Source: Actinoplanes sichuanensis (GTDB lineage Bacteria; Actinomycetota; Actinomycetes; Mycobacteriales; Micromonosporaceae). Taken from it: a stretch of DNA of 64,000 nt. This document shows positions 7,779 through 16,451 of the stretch, in pieces. Below the pieces are notes generated by a model. The model saw only the letters and a list, made by a program, of their open reading frames with translations. It did no database searches and was not told the origin of the DNA. Position 1 is the first letter of the stretch; the number at the start of each line of letters is the position of its first letter. A program made the translations under genes and the position numbers. The stretch lies in assembly GCF_033097365.1 (NCBI RefSeq), contig NZ_AP028461.1, positions 7,812,001 to 7,876,000 of the forward strand, read 5' to 3'.

Positions 7779-8252
7779 ATGCACAACCATCCGAATGTGA
7801 TCGCGGTACGCGATGCCCTGACGGCGGCCGGTGCGGCCGACACCGAGATCGTCATCCTGGACGAGGCGGTGCACACCGCCGCGCTGGCGGCCGCCGCCCT
7901 GGAGATCGAGGTCGGCCAGATCGCCAACTCGCTGATCTTCGACGCCGACGGTGAGCCGCTGCTGGTCCTGACGTCCGGGGCGCACCGGGTGGACACCGCG
8001 AAGGTGGCCGCCGACCTCAACATCGGGAAGCTGCGCCGGGCGACACCGGAGTTCGTCCGGCAGCACACCGGGCAGGCGATCGGTGGTGTCGCCCCGGTGG
8101 GTCATCCGAAGCCGGTGCGCACGCTGGTGGACGTCGAGTTGGAACGGTTCCCGGTGGTGTGGGCGGCGGGCGGCGTACCCCACTCGGTCTTCGCCACCAC
8201 CTTTGCGGAGCTGGTCCGCGTCACCGCCGGAACTCCCGCCGAGGTCGCGTGA
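7779..8252 (+). CDS. YbaK/EbsC-type aminoacyl-tRNA deacylase
   Basis: This 157-residue YbaK/ProX-domain protein is of the family that hydrolyses mischarged tRNAs (such as Cys-tRNA-Pro) in trans. Family features include EIEVGQIANSLIF, LVLTSGAHRVDTAKVA, the basic residues around NIGKLRRATPEFV and the glycine loop GGVAPVGHP. The ATG at 7779 follows the SDR stop by 2 nt; its stop overlaps the GTG of the next gene (GTGA). The housekeeping function seems unrelated to the neighbouring carotenoid genes, so this may be simple operon packing. Confidence 0.88.
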   Translation: MHNHPNVIAVRDALTAAGAADTEIVILDEAVHTAALAAAALEIEVGQIANSLIFDADGEPLLVLTSGAHRVDTAKVAADLNIGKLRRATPEFVRQHTGQAIGGVAPVGHPKPVRTLVDVELERFPVVWAAGGVPHSVFATTFAELVRVTAGTPAEVA

Positions 8253-8926
8253 TCGACGAGGACCACGTCAGCCTGCATGTCTGGCGGGTCCCGCGCCGTG
8301 CGATCGGCGCCGCCATGTTACGCATGGCTTTCGCCGGAAAAGACCTTGAAAACGTCAAATTCGGCAAATTCCTGGGTACGGGCACCGGCGCCACCTTCGG
8401 CCCGGGCGACACGGATTGGACCCGCTGGGCAGCGATAACCGTGAGTGACATCCCGGTGCGTTTCCCGAAGTGGGACGCGATAGCCGATAGGCATGCCCGG
8501 ATCGACCTGGAACCGCTGGTCAGCCGGGGCGAGTGGTCGGGCCGCAGCCCGTTCCGCCCGACCGGTCGTAAACCGGACGGTCCGGTGGTGGCGCTGACCC
8601 GGGCCCGGCTGCGGCCGACCCGGGCGCTGCGGTTCTGGCGGGCGATCCCGGCGGTGGCGCGGGAGGTGGCGGACGCACCGGGTCTGCTGGCCCGGTTCGG
8701 GGTGGGTGAGGCGCCGATCGGCTGGCAGGGCACGGTCAGCGTGTGGCGCAGCACGGCGGATCTCACCGCGTTCGCGTACCGTCAGCCGGAGCACCGCGCG
8801 GTGATCGCCCGTACCCCCGCCGACGGCTGGTACGCGGAGGAGCTTTTCGCCCGTTTCGCGGTGCGTGACCTAACCGGCGACCGCACGGTGCTGGGCTGGA
8901 TCGACGAGGAGCTGACAGAGCGATGA
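8249..8926 (+). CDS. CrtA-like spheroidene monooxygenase family protein
   Basis: This 225-residue protein resembles the CrtA (spheroidene monooxygenase) family, which introduces 2-keto groups on acyclic carotenoid ends. Typical stretches are LHVWRVPRRAIGAAM, FGKFLGTGTG, the W-rich WTRWAAITV, LTRARLRPTRALRFWRAIP and GWYAEELFARFAV. The start is the GTG at 8249, overlapping the preceding stop by 4 nt; the 3' end overlaps the next gene by ATGA. Linkage to a CruF-like hydratase, a glycosyltransferase and a CrtI-like desaturase supports a role in carotenoid end-group oxidation. Substrate assignment is an inference. Confidence 0.75.
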   Translation: MIDEDHVSLHVWRVPRRAIGAAMLRMAFAGKDLENVKFGKFLGTGTGATFGPGDTDWTRWAAITVSDIPVRFPKWDAIADRHARIDLEPLVSRGEWSGRSPFRPTGRKPDGPVVALTRARLRPTRALRFWRAIPAVAREVADAPGLLARFGVGEAPIGWQGTVSVWRSTADLTAFAYRQPEHRAVIARTPADGWYAEELFARFAVRDLTGDRTVLGWIDEELTER

Positions 8927-9477
8927 GGCTCGTAGCTTGGCAGCCGGATGACCTGCTGCGCCGGCTCGATGACGTGGTGGCCGTCTACGGCGAGGCGATG
9001 GGCTACCGCAAGGAGCTGCTGCAGACCCGCCGCGGCTACATCGGCTCGCACGTGCGCCGGCCGGGGTTCCGGGCGGTGGCGACGCTGACCGCGGAGGGGC
9101 GGCTCGCCGGTTTCGGGTACGGCTACACGTCCGCCGCCGGCCAGTGGTGGCACGACCAGGTGCGGGCGTCGCTGGACGAGCCGTCCCGCAGGTACTGGCT
9201 GTCGGACTGCTTCGAGGTCGTCGAGCTGCACGTGCGCCCGGTGGCGCAGGGTCACGGGGTGGGTGCCCGGCAGTTGCGGGCGCTGCTGGCGATGGCCGAG
9301 GGCAAGCGGGTGCTGCTGTCCACTCCGGAGGCCGACGAGCAGGCGTCCCGGGCGTGGCGGCTGTACCGGCGGTTCGGGTTCTCCGACGTGCTGCGGGACT
9401 TCCTGTTCCCGGGTGACGAGCGGGCGTTCGCGATCCTCGGCCGGGAACTTCCGGTTGAGGGAATGGTCGGCGGCTGA
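8923..9477 (+). CDS. GNAT-family N-acetyltransferase
   Basis: This is a 184-residue GNAT-fold protein. The acetyl-CoA binding region is around residues 100-125 (VVELHVRPVAQGHGVGARQL, fitting R/QxxGxG/A as QGHGVG), followed by SRAWRLYRRFGFSDVLRDF typical of the last strand and helix. The substrate is unknown. It is translationally coupled to the CrtA-like gene by ATGA overlap and followed 5 nt later by the CruF-like gene. Its location inside the carotenoid operon hints at acylation of a pathway product or a self-protection role, without direct evidence. Confidence 0.82.
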   Translation: MRLVAWQPDDLLRRLDDVVAVYGEAMGYRKELLQTRRGYIGSHVRRPGFRAVATLTAEGRLAGFGYGYTSAAGQWWHDQVRASLDEPSRRYWLSDCFEVVELHVRPVAQGHGVGARQLRALLAMAEGKRVLLSTPEADEQASRAWRLYRRFGFSDVLRDFLFPGDERAFAILGRELPVEGMVGG

Positions 9478-9482
9478 CCACA

Positions 9483-10223
9483 TTGCGTGCGGTTCCCTGG
9501 GCTCTGCTGAGCGGCCTGGTCCTGGCCCAGATCTGTTATCCGCTGACCCACGGCGGGACTCGGGCCGGACTGACCGTGGCGACGGTGCTGATCGGTGTGG
9601 TGCTGTCGGTGTCGCACGCGTGGCTGTTCCGTGGCGGCCGGGCGGCACTGGCGCTGGTCGGGACGGCGATGCTCGGCGGGTTCGCGGTCGAGGCGATCGG
9701 GGTGGCCACCGGCTTCCCGTTCGGGACGTACGACTACTCCGGTCAGCTCGGACCGAAACTGCTCGGTGTGCCGCTGATCATCCCGTTGGCCTGGACGTGG
9801 ATGGCGTGGCCGGCGTGGCTCGCCGCGCTGCGGGTGGCCCGGGGTCGGGTGGCCCGGATCGCGGTGGCCGCCTGCGGGTTGGCGGCGTGGGACCTCTTCC
9901 TCGATCCGCAGATGGTGGCCGAGGGGTACTGGCGCTGGCACGATCCGGTTCCGGCGCTACCCGGGGTGCCGGGGATCCCGGTCGGCAACTATCTGGGCTG
10001 GCTCGGGTTCGCGATCCTGCTGATGACGCTGCTGTCGGCAGCGGCGCGCACGGTGTCGTCGCCGTCGCCCGGAGACATGCCGATGCTGGTGCTGTGGCTG
10101 TGGACGTACTTCTCCTCGGTCCTCGCCCACGCCGTCTTCCTGGACCTGTCCGCCTCGGCAGTCTGGGGTGGTGTCCTGATGGGCGCCGCCGTCCTGCCGC
10201 TGATACCGCGGATCCGGGCATGA
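9483..10223 (+). CDS. CruF-like carotenoid 1',2'-hydratase family membrane protein
   Basis: This 246-residue polytopic membrane protein of the carotenoid biosynthesis (CruF/bisanhydrobacterioruberin hydratase-like) family has about seven hydrophobic helices. Family signature stretches include VEAIGVATGFPFGTYDYS near residue 75, LGVPLIIPLAWTWMAWPAW, and AWDLFLDPQMVAEGYWRW near 140. CruF proteins hydrate the psi-end double bond, giving a tertiary hydroxyl that is then glycosylated. The next gene is a glycosyltransferase, the same pairing as CruF/CruG. The start appears to be TTG at 9483, 5 nt after the GNAT stop; the 3' end overlaps the glycosyltransferase ATG by 4 nt. Confidence 0.82.
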   Translation: MRAVPWALLSGLVLAQICYPLTHGGTRAGLTVATVLIGVVLSVSHAWLFRGGRAALALVGTAMLGGFAVEAIGVATGFPFGTYDYSGQLGPKLLGVPLIIPLAWTWMAWPAWLAALRVARGRVARIAVAACGLAAWDLFLDPQMVAEGYWRWHDPVPALPGVPGIPVGNYLGWLGFAILLMTLLSAAARTVSSPSPGDMPMLVLWLWTYFSSVLAHAVFLDLSASAVWGGVLMGAAVLPLIPRIRA

Positions 10224-11314
10224 CCGTGGCCTGGCTCCTGCTCGTGCCGTTGCTGCTGATCACCGTGCACACGGCGGTGAACGCGCTGTTGCTGCGCCGG
10301 CCTCGCCGCGACGCCACGACGATCGAGCGGGTGGCCGTCCTGTTGCCGCTGCGCGACGAGGCCGATCGGGTCAGGCCCTGCCTGGAGTCGCTGCTCACCC
10401 AACGTGGTGTGCCGAACCTCGACATCCACGTCCTCGACGACGGGTCCACCGACGGGACGGCCGACGTGGTCCGGGCAGTCGCCGGTGACCGGGTGCGGCT
10501 GCTCACCGGTGGGCCGCTGCCGGATGGCTGGCTGGGCAAACCGAACGCCTGCCGGCAGCTGGCCGACGACGCCGCCGATGCGGACGTGCTGGTCTTCGTG
10601 GACGCCGACGTGGTCCTGGCGCCCGACGCGATCGCCGGGGCGGTCGGCCTACTCCGGGAGACCGGGGTGACGCTGCTCTCGCCGTACCCCCGGATCGTCG
10701 GTGCCGGACGGCTGGTCCAGCCGATCCTGCAATGGTCCTGGCTCACCTTCCTGCCGTTGCGTCTGATGGAACGCTCGCCGCGCCCGTCGCTCGCCGCCGC
10801 CGGCGGCCAATGGCTGGTCGCCGACCGGGCCGGTTACCGCGAGGCCGGCGGCCACGCCGCCGTCCGCGACGACATCCTGGAGGACATCGGCCTGGCCCGC
10901 GCGGTGAAGCGCTCCGGCGGGCGGATCGCCCTCGCCGACGGCTCCCGCCTGGCCACCTGCCACATGTATTCGTCCTGGTCCGAGTTGGCGAACGGCTACG
11001 GCAAATCGCTGTGGGCGTCTTTCGGGTCGGCGTCCGGTGCGGCCGCCGTCGTGGTCCTTCTTCTTTTCCTGTACGCCGTACCGCCGCTGTTCCTACCCGT
11101 TGCCGGGCCGGCCGTCGCGTTCGCATACGCGCTCGGCGTCACCGGCCGCCTGATCAGCGCCGCCGCCACCGGGGGCCGCCTGCTCGACGCGTTCGCCCAC
11201 CCGCTCTCGGTGGTCCTGTTCGCCTGGCTGGTGGCCCGCTCGTTCCACATGCGACGAACCGGCCGCCTCTCCTGGCGTGGCCGGACGGTAGCCGTACCAA
11301 CGAAAAAGGGGTAA
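10220..11314 (+). CDS. CruG-like GT2 glycosyltransferase, carotenoid operon
   Basis: This 364-residue family 2 glycosyltransferase has an N-terminal membrane helix, a catalytic domain with LPLRDEADRVRPCLESL, the nucleotide-sugar motif VLDDGSTDGTAD (about residue 75) and FVDADVVL (DxD, about 130), then AVRDDILEDIGLARAVKRSGG in place of the Q/RxxRW region. Three C-terminal hydrophobic helices follow. By position after the CruF-like hydratase it is a good candidate for a carotenoid O-glycosyltransferase acting at the membrane. The sugar donor cannot be read from the sequence. ATGA overlap precedes it and the next gene begins 2 nt later. Confidence 0.83.
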   Translation: MTVAWLLLVPLLLITVHTAVNALLLRRPRRDATTIERVAVLLPLRDEADRVRPCLESLLTQRGVPNLDIHVLDDGSTDGTADVVRAVAGDRVRLLTGGPLPDGWLGKPNACRQLADDAADADVLVFVDADVVLAPDAIAGAVGLLRETGVTLLSPYPRIVGAGRLVQPILQWSWLTFLPLRLMERSPRPSLAAAGGQWLVADRAGYREAGGHAAVRDDILEDIGLARAVKRSGGRIALADGSRLATCHMYSSWSELANGYGKSLWASFGSASGAAAVVVLLLFLYAVPPLFLPVAGPAVAFAYALGVTGRLISAAATGGRLLDAFAHPLSVVLFAWLVARSFHMRRTGRLSWRGRTVAVPTKKG

Positions 11315-11316
11315 CC

Positions 11317-12750
11317 GTGAGTGACGTCGTCGTGGTGGGAGCCGGAGTCGGCGGCCTCGCCGCCGCGGTGCGGCTGGCGACGGCCGGGCATCGGGTGACC
11401 GTGCACGAGCGGGCCGCCGAGGCGGGCGGGAAGCTGGCCGTGTACGAGCGGGACGGCTACCGCTTCGACACCGGCCCGAGCCTGCTCACGTTGCCGCAGG
11501 TCTTCGACGATCTGGGGCTGGGGTTGCGGCCGGAGCCGCTGGACCCGGTGGTGCGGCACGTCTTCCCGGACCGGGTGGTGCTCGACTCGTCCCCCGATCA
11601 CGAGGTGTTCCTGGAGCGGATCACGGCGGCCCTCGGTGCCGACGCGGCGCGGGACTGGGACCGGTTCTGGCGGCGGGCGGCCCGGATCTGGCGGGCCTCG
11701 TGGGAGTCGGTGCTGCAACAGCCGGTGTCGGCGGCGTCGCTGGCGCGGCTCTCCTGGCGGGTCGGTGATCTCGCGGCGATCGCGCCGGGCCGGTCGTTGC
11801 GCGGTCTGGGGCGGCGCTATCTGCGGGATCGGCGGCTGCGGATGCTGCTGGATCGGTACGCGACGTACACCGGGACCGATCCGCGGCGGGCGCCCGCGGC
11901 GCTCGCCGCGATCCCCTACGCCGAACTGACGCACGGTGGCTGGTATCTGCCGGGCGGGTTGGGCACGCTGGCCGCGGCGCTGCGCGCGCGGTGTGCCGAT
12001 CTGGGGGTACGCCTGGAGTTCGGTTCCGAGGTGGCCACGATCGAGGCCGACGCCGCGGTACGCGGGGTGACCCTGCGATCCGGCCGGTTCGTGCGCGCCG
12101 ACGTGGTGGTGTCGAATGTGGACGCGATCTCCCTGTACCGGGATCTGCTGCCGGCCCCGGCCCGGCTGACCGGGCTCGCGGACCGCAGCCTGGGCGGGTT
12201 CGTGCTGCTGCTGGGAGTGCGCGGGGACACCCCGGAACTGGCCCACCACACGGTCTTCTTCCCGCGCCGTTACGACGCGGAGTTCGACGCGATCTTCCCG
12301 GGGCCGGGGCGGCGGGCCCGGCCGGTCGACGATCCGGCGGTGTTCGTCACCCGGGCCGTGGATCCGGCGGTGCGGCCGGCCGGGCGGGAGGCGTGGTTCG
12401 TGCTGGTCAACACGCCCCGGCACGGGACCGACGCGTCCGCTGTGGACTGGCGGCGGCCGGGGCTGGCGGACGCGTACGCCGATCACGTCCTGAACGTGCT
12501 GGCCCAGCGCGGCCTGGACGTCCGGGATCGGCTGGAGTTCGTGGAGACCCGTACCCCGGCGGATCTGGCCGAGGCGGCGGGCGCGCCGGGCGGGGCGATC
12601 TACGGCACCGCGGGCGGCCTGCTGCGCCCCGGCAACCGTGGCCCGGTGGACGGATTGTTCCTGGTCGGCGGGTCGGTGCATCCGGGCGGAGGGCTACCGA
12701 TGGTCACCCTCTCGGCCCGGATCGTGGCCGACATGATCGGCCCGGCCTGA
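11317..12750 (+). CDS. CrtI/CrtD-type phytoene desaturase family protein
   Basis: This 477-residue FAD-dependent carotenoid desaturase has the Rossmann motif VVVGAGVGGLAAAVRL at residues 5-20, RFDTGPSLLTLP near 50, and the C-terminal FAD signature LVGGSVHPGGGLPMVTLSA near 450. The start is GTG at 11317, preceded by AAAGGGG. The family includes phytoene desaturases (CrtI) and 3,4-desaturases (CrtD). Because the operon otherwise encodes only end-group tailoring enzymes and no phytoene synthase, a CrtD-like role or a separately encoded upstream pathway is plausible. It is the last gene of the operon, with a repeat array immediately downstream. Confidence 0.87.
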   Translation: MSDVVVVGAGVGGLAAAVRLATAGHRVTVHERAAEAGGKLAVYERDGYRFDTGPSLLTLPQVFDDLGLGLRPEPLDPVVRHVFPDRVVLDSSPDHEVFLERITAALGADAARDWDRFWRRAARIWRASWESVLQQPVSAASLARLSWRVGDLAAIAPGRSLRGLGRRYLRDRRLRMLLDRYATYTGTDPRRAPAALAAIPYAELTHGGWYLPGGLGTLAAALRARCADLGVRLEFGSEVATIEADAAVRGVTLRSGRFVRADVVVSNVDAISLYRDLLPAPARLTGLADRSLGGFVLLLGVRGDTPELAHHTVFFPRRYDAEFDAIFPGPGRRARPVDDPAVFVTRAVDPAVRPAGREAWFVLVNTPRHGTDASAVDWRRPGLADAYADHVLNVLAQRGLDVRDRLEFVETRTPADLAEAAGAPGGAIYGTAGGLLRPGNRGPVDGLFLVGGSVHPGGGLPMVTLSARIVADMIGPA

Positions 12751-12770
12751 CCGTCTGGTCCGCCTACCAG

Positions 12771-12885
12771 GTGGCGCTTTCCACGAGGACCGGGTGGCGC
12801 TTTCCACGAGGACCGGGTGGCGCTTTCCACGAGGACCGGGTGGCGCTTTCCACGAGGACCGGGTGGCGCTTTCTACGAGGACCGG
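12771..12885. repeat. Five-copy 23-bp tandem repeat between convergent genes
   Basis: Five head-to-tail copies of a 23-bp unit (begins GTGGCGCTTTCCACGAGGAC) start at 12771, 12794, 12817, 12840 and 12863. The first four are identical; the last has TCTACG instead of TCCACG. Each unit can fold GTGG-loop-CCAC. The fifth copy overlaps the end of the minus-strand VWA gene, and its single base change creates that gene's TAG stop. Confidence 0.97.
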
Positions 12886-14585
12886 GTGGCCAGGAACGCC
12901 TTGGCCATCGCGGAGGCGAGGTCGGCCGGGTTGCGGGCCCCGATCGCCTGGCCGCCGGTCGCCTTCGCCATCTCCCCCAGTGACTTCAGGTCGGCGCCCG
13001 GCCCGTACCCGACCGCGAAGATCTGCACCGGCCGGGCCGGGTCGCGGCCGGCGTTGAGCCGCTTCAGGAACTCCTGCTGGGTCATCGCGAACCGGGTGCC
13101 GCCGTCGTCGCCGTCGGTGAGCACCACGACCACCGACGGACGGCCGGGCTGCGCCTGCGCGCGCATGGCTTCGACGCCGTCGAGAACGCTCTGGTAGAGC
13201 GGTGTGCCGGCGCCCGCCTGCGGCCGGTACGAGCCGATCGCCTCGCCGAGCGCCTGCCGTCGGGGTTTACCGTCGACGGCCGCGGTGATCGGTCCGAACG
13301 GGACCACCTCGGTGTGCGCGGCGTCGGCCGCACCGGCCGCACCGAAATACCACATACCGATCGTGGTCTGTTCGTTGAACAGTTCAGCCGCACTGATCCC
13401 GGACTGGCGTAACAGCGACGCCTTGGTCTCCGGCCCGGCGCCGATCTTCTCGTTCATCGAGCCGGAGTTGTCGATCAGCAGCAGCACCTGGAACGCCACG
13501 GTCTGGAACCCGGCCCACTGCTTGGCCGGAGTGAGCATCGCCGCCGCCGTCTCGGGCAGGCGGGCGGTACCGGCCGTGGGCTCGGTGCGGAACCCGGCCT
13601 CGGCCAGGTCCGGCTTGCTGATCGCCGCGCGCAGCTGCTCGACCAGGCGGGTCTTGACACCCTTGCGGACCGCGAACGGGTAGTCGGCCTCGACCTGCCC
13701 GTCGACCGGCACCGCGGGTGTCAGCCCGACCTTGTGCCCGGCCTTCTGGTAGGCGGCGACCTGCTGCTCGACCACCGGGAAGACACCGACGCCGAACGCG
13801 GCCGAACCGGCGTCCTCCTCCCGGGCCATCTGGGTGATCAGGGCGGTGGGGTCGGCGTTCGCCTTGGTGAGCCGGCTGCGCAGGGTGAGGGCGCGCAGCT
13901 GGGCGATGCCGGGGTCCTTCGTGGTCAGTGCGGTGGCGGCGTGCACGCCGTGGACGCTGAGCAGGCCGGTCGTGGTGAGCAGCGGGTCGGGCATGGTGAC
14001 GACCGGCACCCGCTCCTCGGTGACCGCCTTGATCAGCGTGGTCCAGGCGGTCTTGCTGTCCTGGGCGTACTGGTCGGCGAGCGCGGGCGGGGCGGCCAGC
14101 ACGATCGGCGACCAGGCGAGGGTGGCACCGGAGGTCTGGAAGTTGCGGTTGCGGTCGGCGGCGATCCGCAGCCAGACGCTCGACGACGGCACCCAGACGT
14201 CGGGCTGGTCCTTGGCGTCGACGGTGACACCCGGTTCCTCGGCGCGGACCACGATCGGCGCGCAGCGCTGCCCGGCCGGTTTGAGGTCGGCCGCGACCTT
14301 CTCGATCACCGGCGCGATCTCCGGCGCGGCGGCCACGGTGAGCTCGGGGTCCGGGCAGGGGGTGACGGTGGGCGAGGAGACCGACGGGACCGGCGCGGCG
14401 CTGGACTGCGCGGCGGGTGTGGACGTCCCGTTGCTCATCAGCCGCCAGGCGACGCCACCGGCGACCAGCAGGACCGTGATCACCAGGACGGCGGCGAGCA
14501 GGAGACGGCCGCGGCTGTGCGGCGCCTCGCTCCAGTCGCCGTGGTCCGGCGGGGGTAACTGCCTTGGCCACTCGTTGTCGGACAT
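12873..14585 (-). CDS. Membrane-anchored VWA-domain protein with a solute-binding-like region
   Basis: This is a 570-residue protein. A short cytoplasmic Pro-rich N-terminus is followed by one membrane helix (residues 28-48) and a Ser/Thr/Pro linker. The extracytoplasmic region resembles periplasmic substrate-binding proteins (VTPCPDPELTVAAAPEIAPV, then QPDVWVPSSSVWL, WSPIVLAAPP). From about residue 365 a von Willebrand A domain begins with an intact MIDAS motif, LLLIDNSGSMNEK (DxSxS), then AGAGTPLYQSVLDGV and VVLTDGDDGGT. The combination is a common actinomycete architecture; VWA domains bind ligands through a divalent metal. The function is unknown. The TAG stop lies within the fifth copy of the 23-bp repeat. 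Confidence 0.88.
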   Translation of the reverse strand: MSDNEWPRQLPPPDHGDWSEAPHSRGRLLLAAVLVITVLLVAGGVAWRLMSNGTSTPAAQSSAAPVPSVSSPTVTPCPDPELTVAAAPEIAPVIEKVAADLKPAGQRCAPIVVRAEEPGVTVDAKDQPDVWVPSSSVWLRIAADRNRNFQTSGATLAWSPIVLAAPPALADQYAQDSKTAWTTLIKAVTEERVPVVTMPDPLLTTTGLLSVHGVHAATALTTKDPGIAQLRALTLRSRLTKANADPTALITQMAREEDAGSAAFGVGVFPVVEQQVAAYQKAGHKVGLTPAVPVDGQVEADYPFAVRKGVKTRLVEQLRAAISKPDLAEAGFRTEPTAGTARLPETAAAMLTPAKQWAGFQTVAFQVLLLIDNSGSMNEKIGAGPETKASLLRQSGISAAELFNEQTTIGMWYFGAAGAADAAHTEVVPFGPITAAVDGKPRRQALGEAIGSYRPQAGAGTPLYQSVLDGVEAMRAQAQPGRPSVVVVLTDGDDGGTRFAMTQQEFLKRLNAGRDPARPVQIFAVGYGPGADLKSLGEMAKATGGQAIGARNPADLASAMAKAFLATRSS

Positions 14586-14680
14586 GCCACCTAGCCCCGT
14601 CGTTGAGGTCGGTACCGATGCCTGCCGGATAGTAGTCCGGTATTCATGTCCTGCAATGGTTCAGTAAGTAACGCGGCACA

Positions 14681-15439
14681 TCAGGGCAATATCCGAGGCT
14701 CAGCGATCGCGATCACTATCAGTTCGCCGTCCTCGCTGAGGCCGACGGGCTCCCGGCTCCATCCACCGTAGAGCTGGTCGACCCGGAAGCCGGCAGCACG
14801 CAGCGAGTCACGCAGCGTGGTTTCGTCGCGGAATCGGTGGACCGCGGTGCTGGTCAGCTCCAATCCGTCCGGGAACAGATAGTGATGGACCACGGACACG
14901 GTGCGCTCGTCGGCGGCCGGGACACTCTCCGTCCACGCGATCACCGACGAGCCGTCGGAGAGCACGATGGGCCGCTCGGTGCCGGCCCGGTCCCATCCCC
15001 GCCACGGACGGGCGGCCGGGTCGCGGCCGTCCAGGATCAGTCGCCCGTCGACGGTCAGGGAGTCGCGCAGAGCGTGCAGGGCGCCGGACCACTCCTCGTC
15101 GGTCACCAGCAGCTCGGTGACGTGACCGGTCAGGAAGGCGGCGTCGAACGAGCGCGGCGGCAGCGTCTCGAAGGAGCCCTCGATCCAGCGGACCCGGGCC
15201 GCGCCGGGCCGGCGGCGGGCGGCGTCGAGGCTGGCCCGGGCCGGGTCGACCGCGGTCACCTCGTGCCCGGCCTCGGCCATCGCGATCGCCAGGCGGCCGG
15301 TGCCGCAGCCGAGATCGAGGACCCGGGGCGTCATGCGGTCGGCGAGGACCCGCATGAAGAAGTCGTCCTCCCAGCCCCAGGGGTGTTCGGCGTCGTAGAC
15401 CTCGACCAGTCGGGGATCCCGGTACTCGCCATGCCACAC
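14681..15439 (-). CDS. Class I SAM-dependent methyltransferase
   Basis: This 252-residue methyltransferase has the SAM-binding motif VLDLGCGTGRLAIAMA at about residues 40-55, VTAVDPARASLDAAR (motif II, acidic Asp for the ribose) and FDAAFLTGHVTELLVTD (motif post-II). The C-terminal half carries a beta-rich region (LTSTAVHRFRDETTLRDSLRAAGF) common in small-molecule methyltransferases. The substrate is unknown. It stands between the VWA gene (95 bp downstream) and a LysR gene (32 bp upstream, same strand), possibly co-transcribed with the latter. Confidence 0.88.
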   Translation of the reverse strand: MWHGEYRDPRLVEVYDAEHPWGWEDDFFMRVLADRMTPRVLDLGCGTGRLAIAMAEAGHEVTAVDPARASLDAARRRPGAARVRWIEGSFETLPPRSFDAAFLTGHVTELLVTDEEWSGALHALRDSLTVDGRLILDGRDPAARPWRGWDRAGTERPIVLSDGSSVIAWTESVPAADERTVSVVHHYLFPDGLELTSTAVHRFRDETTLRDSLRAAGFRVDQLYGGWSREPVGLSEDGELIVIAIAEPRILP

Positions 15440-15471
15440 ACCAGCAGCCTAAACGCGGCGCACCCGCTTGA

Positions 15472-16374
15472 CTACCCGATGTGGACGGTGGCCGCGCAGT
15501 GCTCGATGACGACCTCGCGGAGCGCGGCGGCGGCATGCGACATGATCGCTCCGCGACGCTGGGCCAGGGCGATGGTGCGGCGCATGCCCGGCGGGGCGAG
15601 CGGGGTGGCCCGCAACAGTGGACGGTTGGCCAGCACCATGCTCGGCACCAGCGCGACACCGAGACCCGCCTCGACGAAGGCGAGCACCGCGTCCATCTCG
15701 CCGCCCTCGACGGCGAACTTGGGGGTGAAACCGGCCCGCTCACAGGCCTGCAGGGTGACGTCGCGGATGTCGTAGCCGTCGCGGAACATCACCATCGGGG
15801 TGTGCCGCAGCTCGATCAGGTCGAGCTGGCGGGCCACGGTGGGCGGTGGGCCACTCGCGACCGAGGCGACCACGAGGCTCTCCCGGAGCAGCTCGGCGGT
15901 CTCCAGAGCCGAGTCGACGCCGTGCTCGGGCTGCACGATCAGGGCCAGGTCGAGGGTGTGTGCGAGCAGGTCGGCGATCATGTCCTGCGAGCTGCCCTCG
16001 GTCACGTGCAGCCGGATGCCGGGGTGGTCGGCCCGGTACGCCCGGAGCACCGCCGGGACCAGTGAGGAGCAGAGACTGGGGGTGGCGCCGAGGCGGATCT
16101 CGCCCCGTCGGAGCCCCACGATGTCGGCGACCGCGTCCCGTGCCGCATCCGCGTCGGCGATCATCCGCTGTGCCAGCGGGAGCAGGGTTTCTCCGGCTAC
16201 CGTGAGGGTCACGCCCCCACGGATGCGCTCGAAGAGTGGCGCGCCGAGTGACATCTCAAGGGTGTGAATCTGCTTACTCAGCGTGGGTTGGGAGACGCCC
16301 AATTCATCCGCCGCTTGGGTGAAATGTCGCGTCTCTGCCACCGCTACGAAGTACCTGAGTTGTTGCAGCTGCAC
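15472..16374 (-). CDS. LysR-family transcriptional regulator divergent from sdhCAB
   Basis: This is a 300-residue LysR regulator. The N-terminal winged helix-turn-helix is RHFTQAADELGVSQPTLSKQIHTLE (about residues 16-40, here split over two words), and a substrate-binding domain starts near residue 90 (GEIRLGATPSLCSSLVPAVL) and ends with VEAGLGVALVPSMVL. The GTG start at 16374 lies 5 bp from a 15-bp palindrome and 77 bp from sdhC, which runs the other way. Divergent placement makes sdhCAB its likely target. The inducer is unknown. Confidence 0.88.
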   Translation of the reverse strand: MQLQQLRYFVAVAETRHFTQAADELGVSQPTLSKQIHTLEMSLGAPLFERIRGGVTLTVAGETLLPLAQRMIADADAARDAVADIVGLRRGEIRLGATPSLCSSLVPAVLRAYRADHPGIRLHVTEGSSQDMIADLLAHTLDLALIVQPEHGVDSALETAELLRESLVVASVASGPPPTVARQLDLIELRHTPMVMFRDGYDIRDVTLQACERAGFTPKFAVEGGEMDAVLAFVEAGLGVALVPSMVLANRPLLRATPLAPPGMRRTIALAQRRGAIMSHAAAALREVVIEHCAATVHIG

Positions 16375-16378
16375 CTTA

Positions 16379-16393
16379 ATAGCTTACGGCTAT
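16379..16393. promoter_or_regulatory. LysR-type operator candidate
   Basis: ATAGCTTACGGCTAT is an inverted repeat (ATAGC, 5-nt spacer, GCTAT) that also fits the LysR T-N11-A rule. It sits in the 77-bp gap between the LysR gene and sdhC, nearly touching the LysR start, as expected for autoregulation plus control of the divergent operon. Confidence 0.6.
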
Positions 16394-16451
16394 GGAGAGC
16401 AGCACCTGCATGCATTAGACGAATCGATCGGGACTTTCTACCGTCCAAGTT

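Noticed and set aside
12771..12885. CRISPR array
   Set aside because: The 23-bp units are directly adjacent with no spacers, and no cas gene is nearby.
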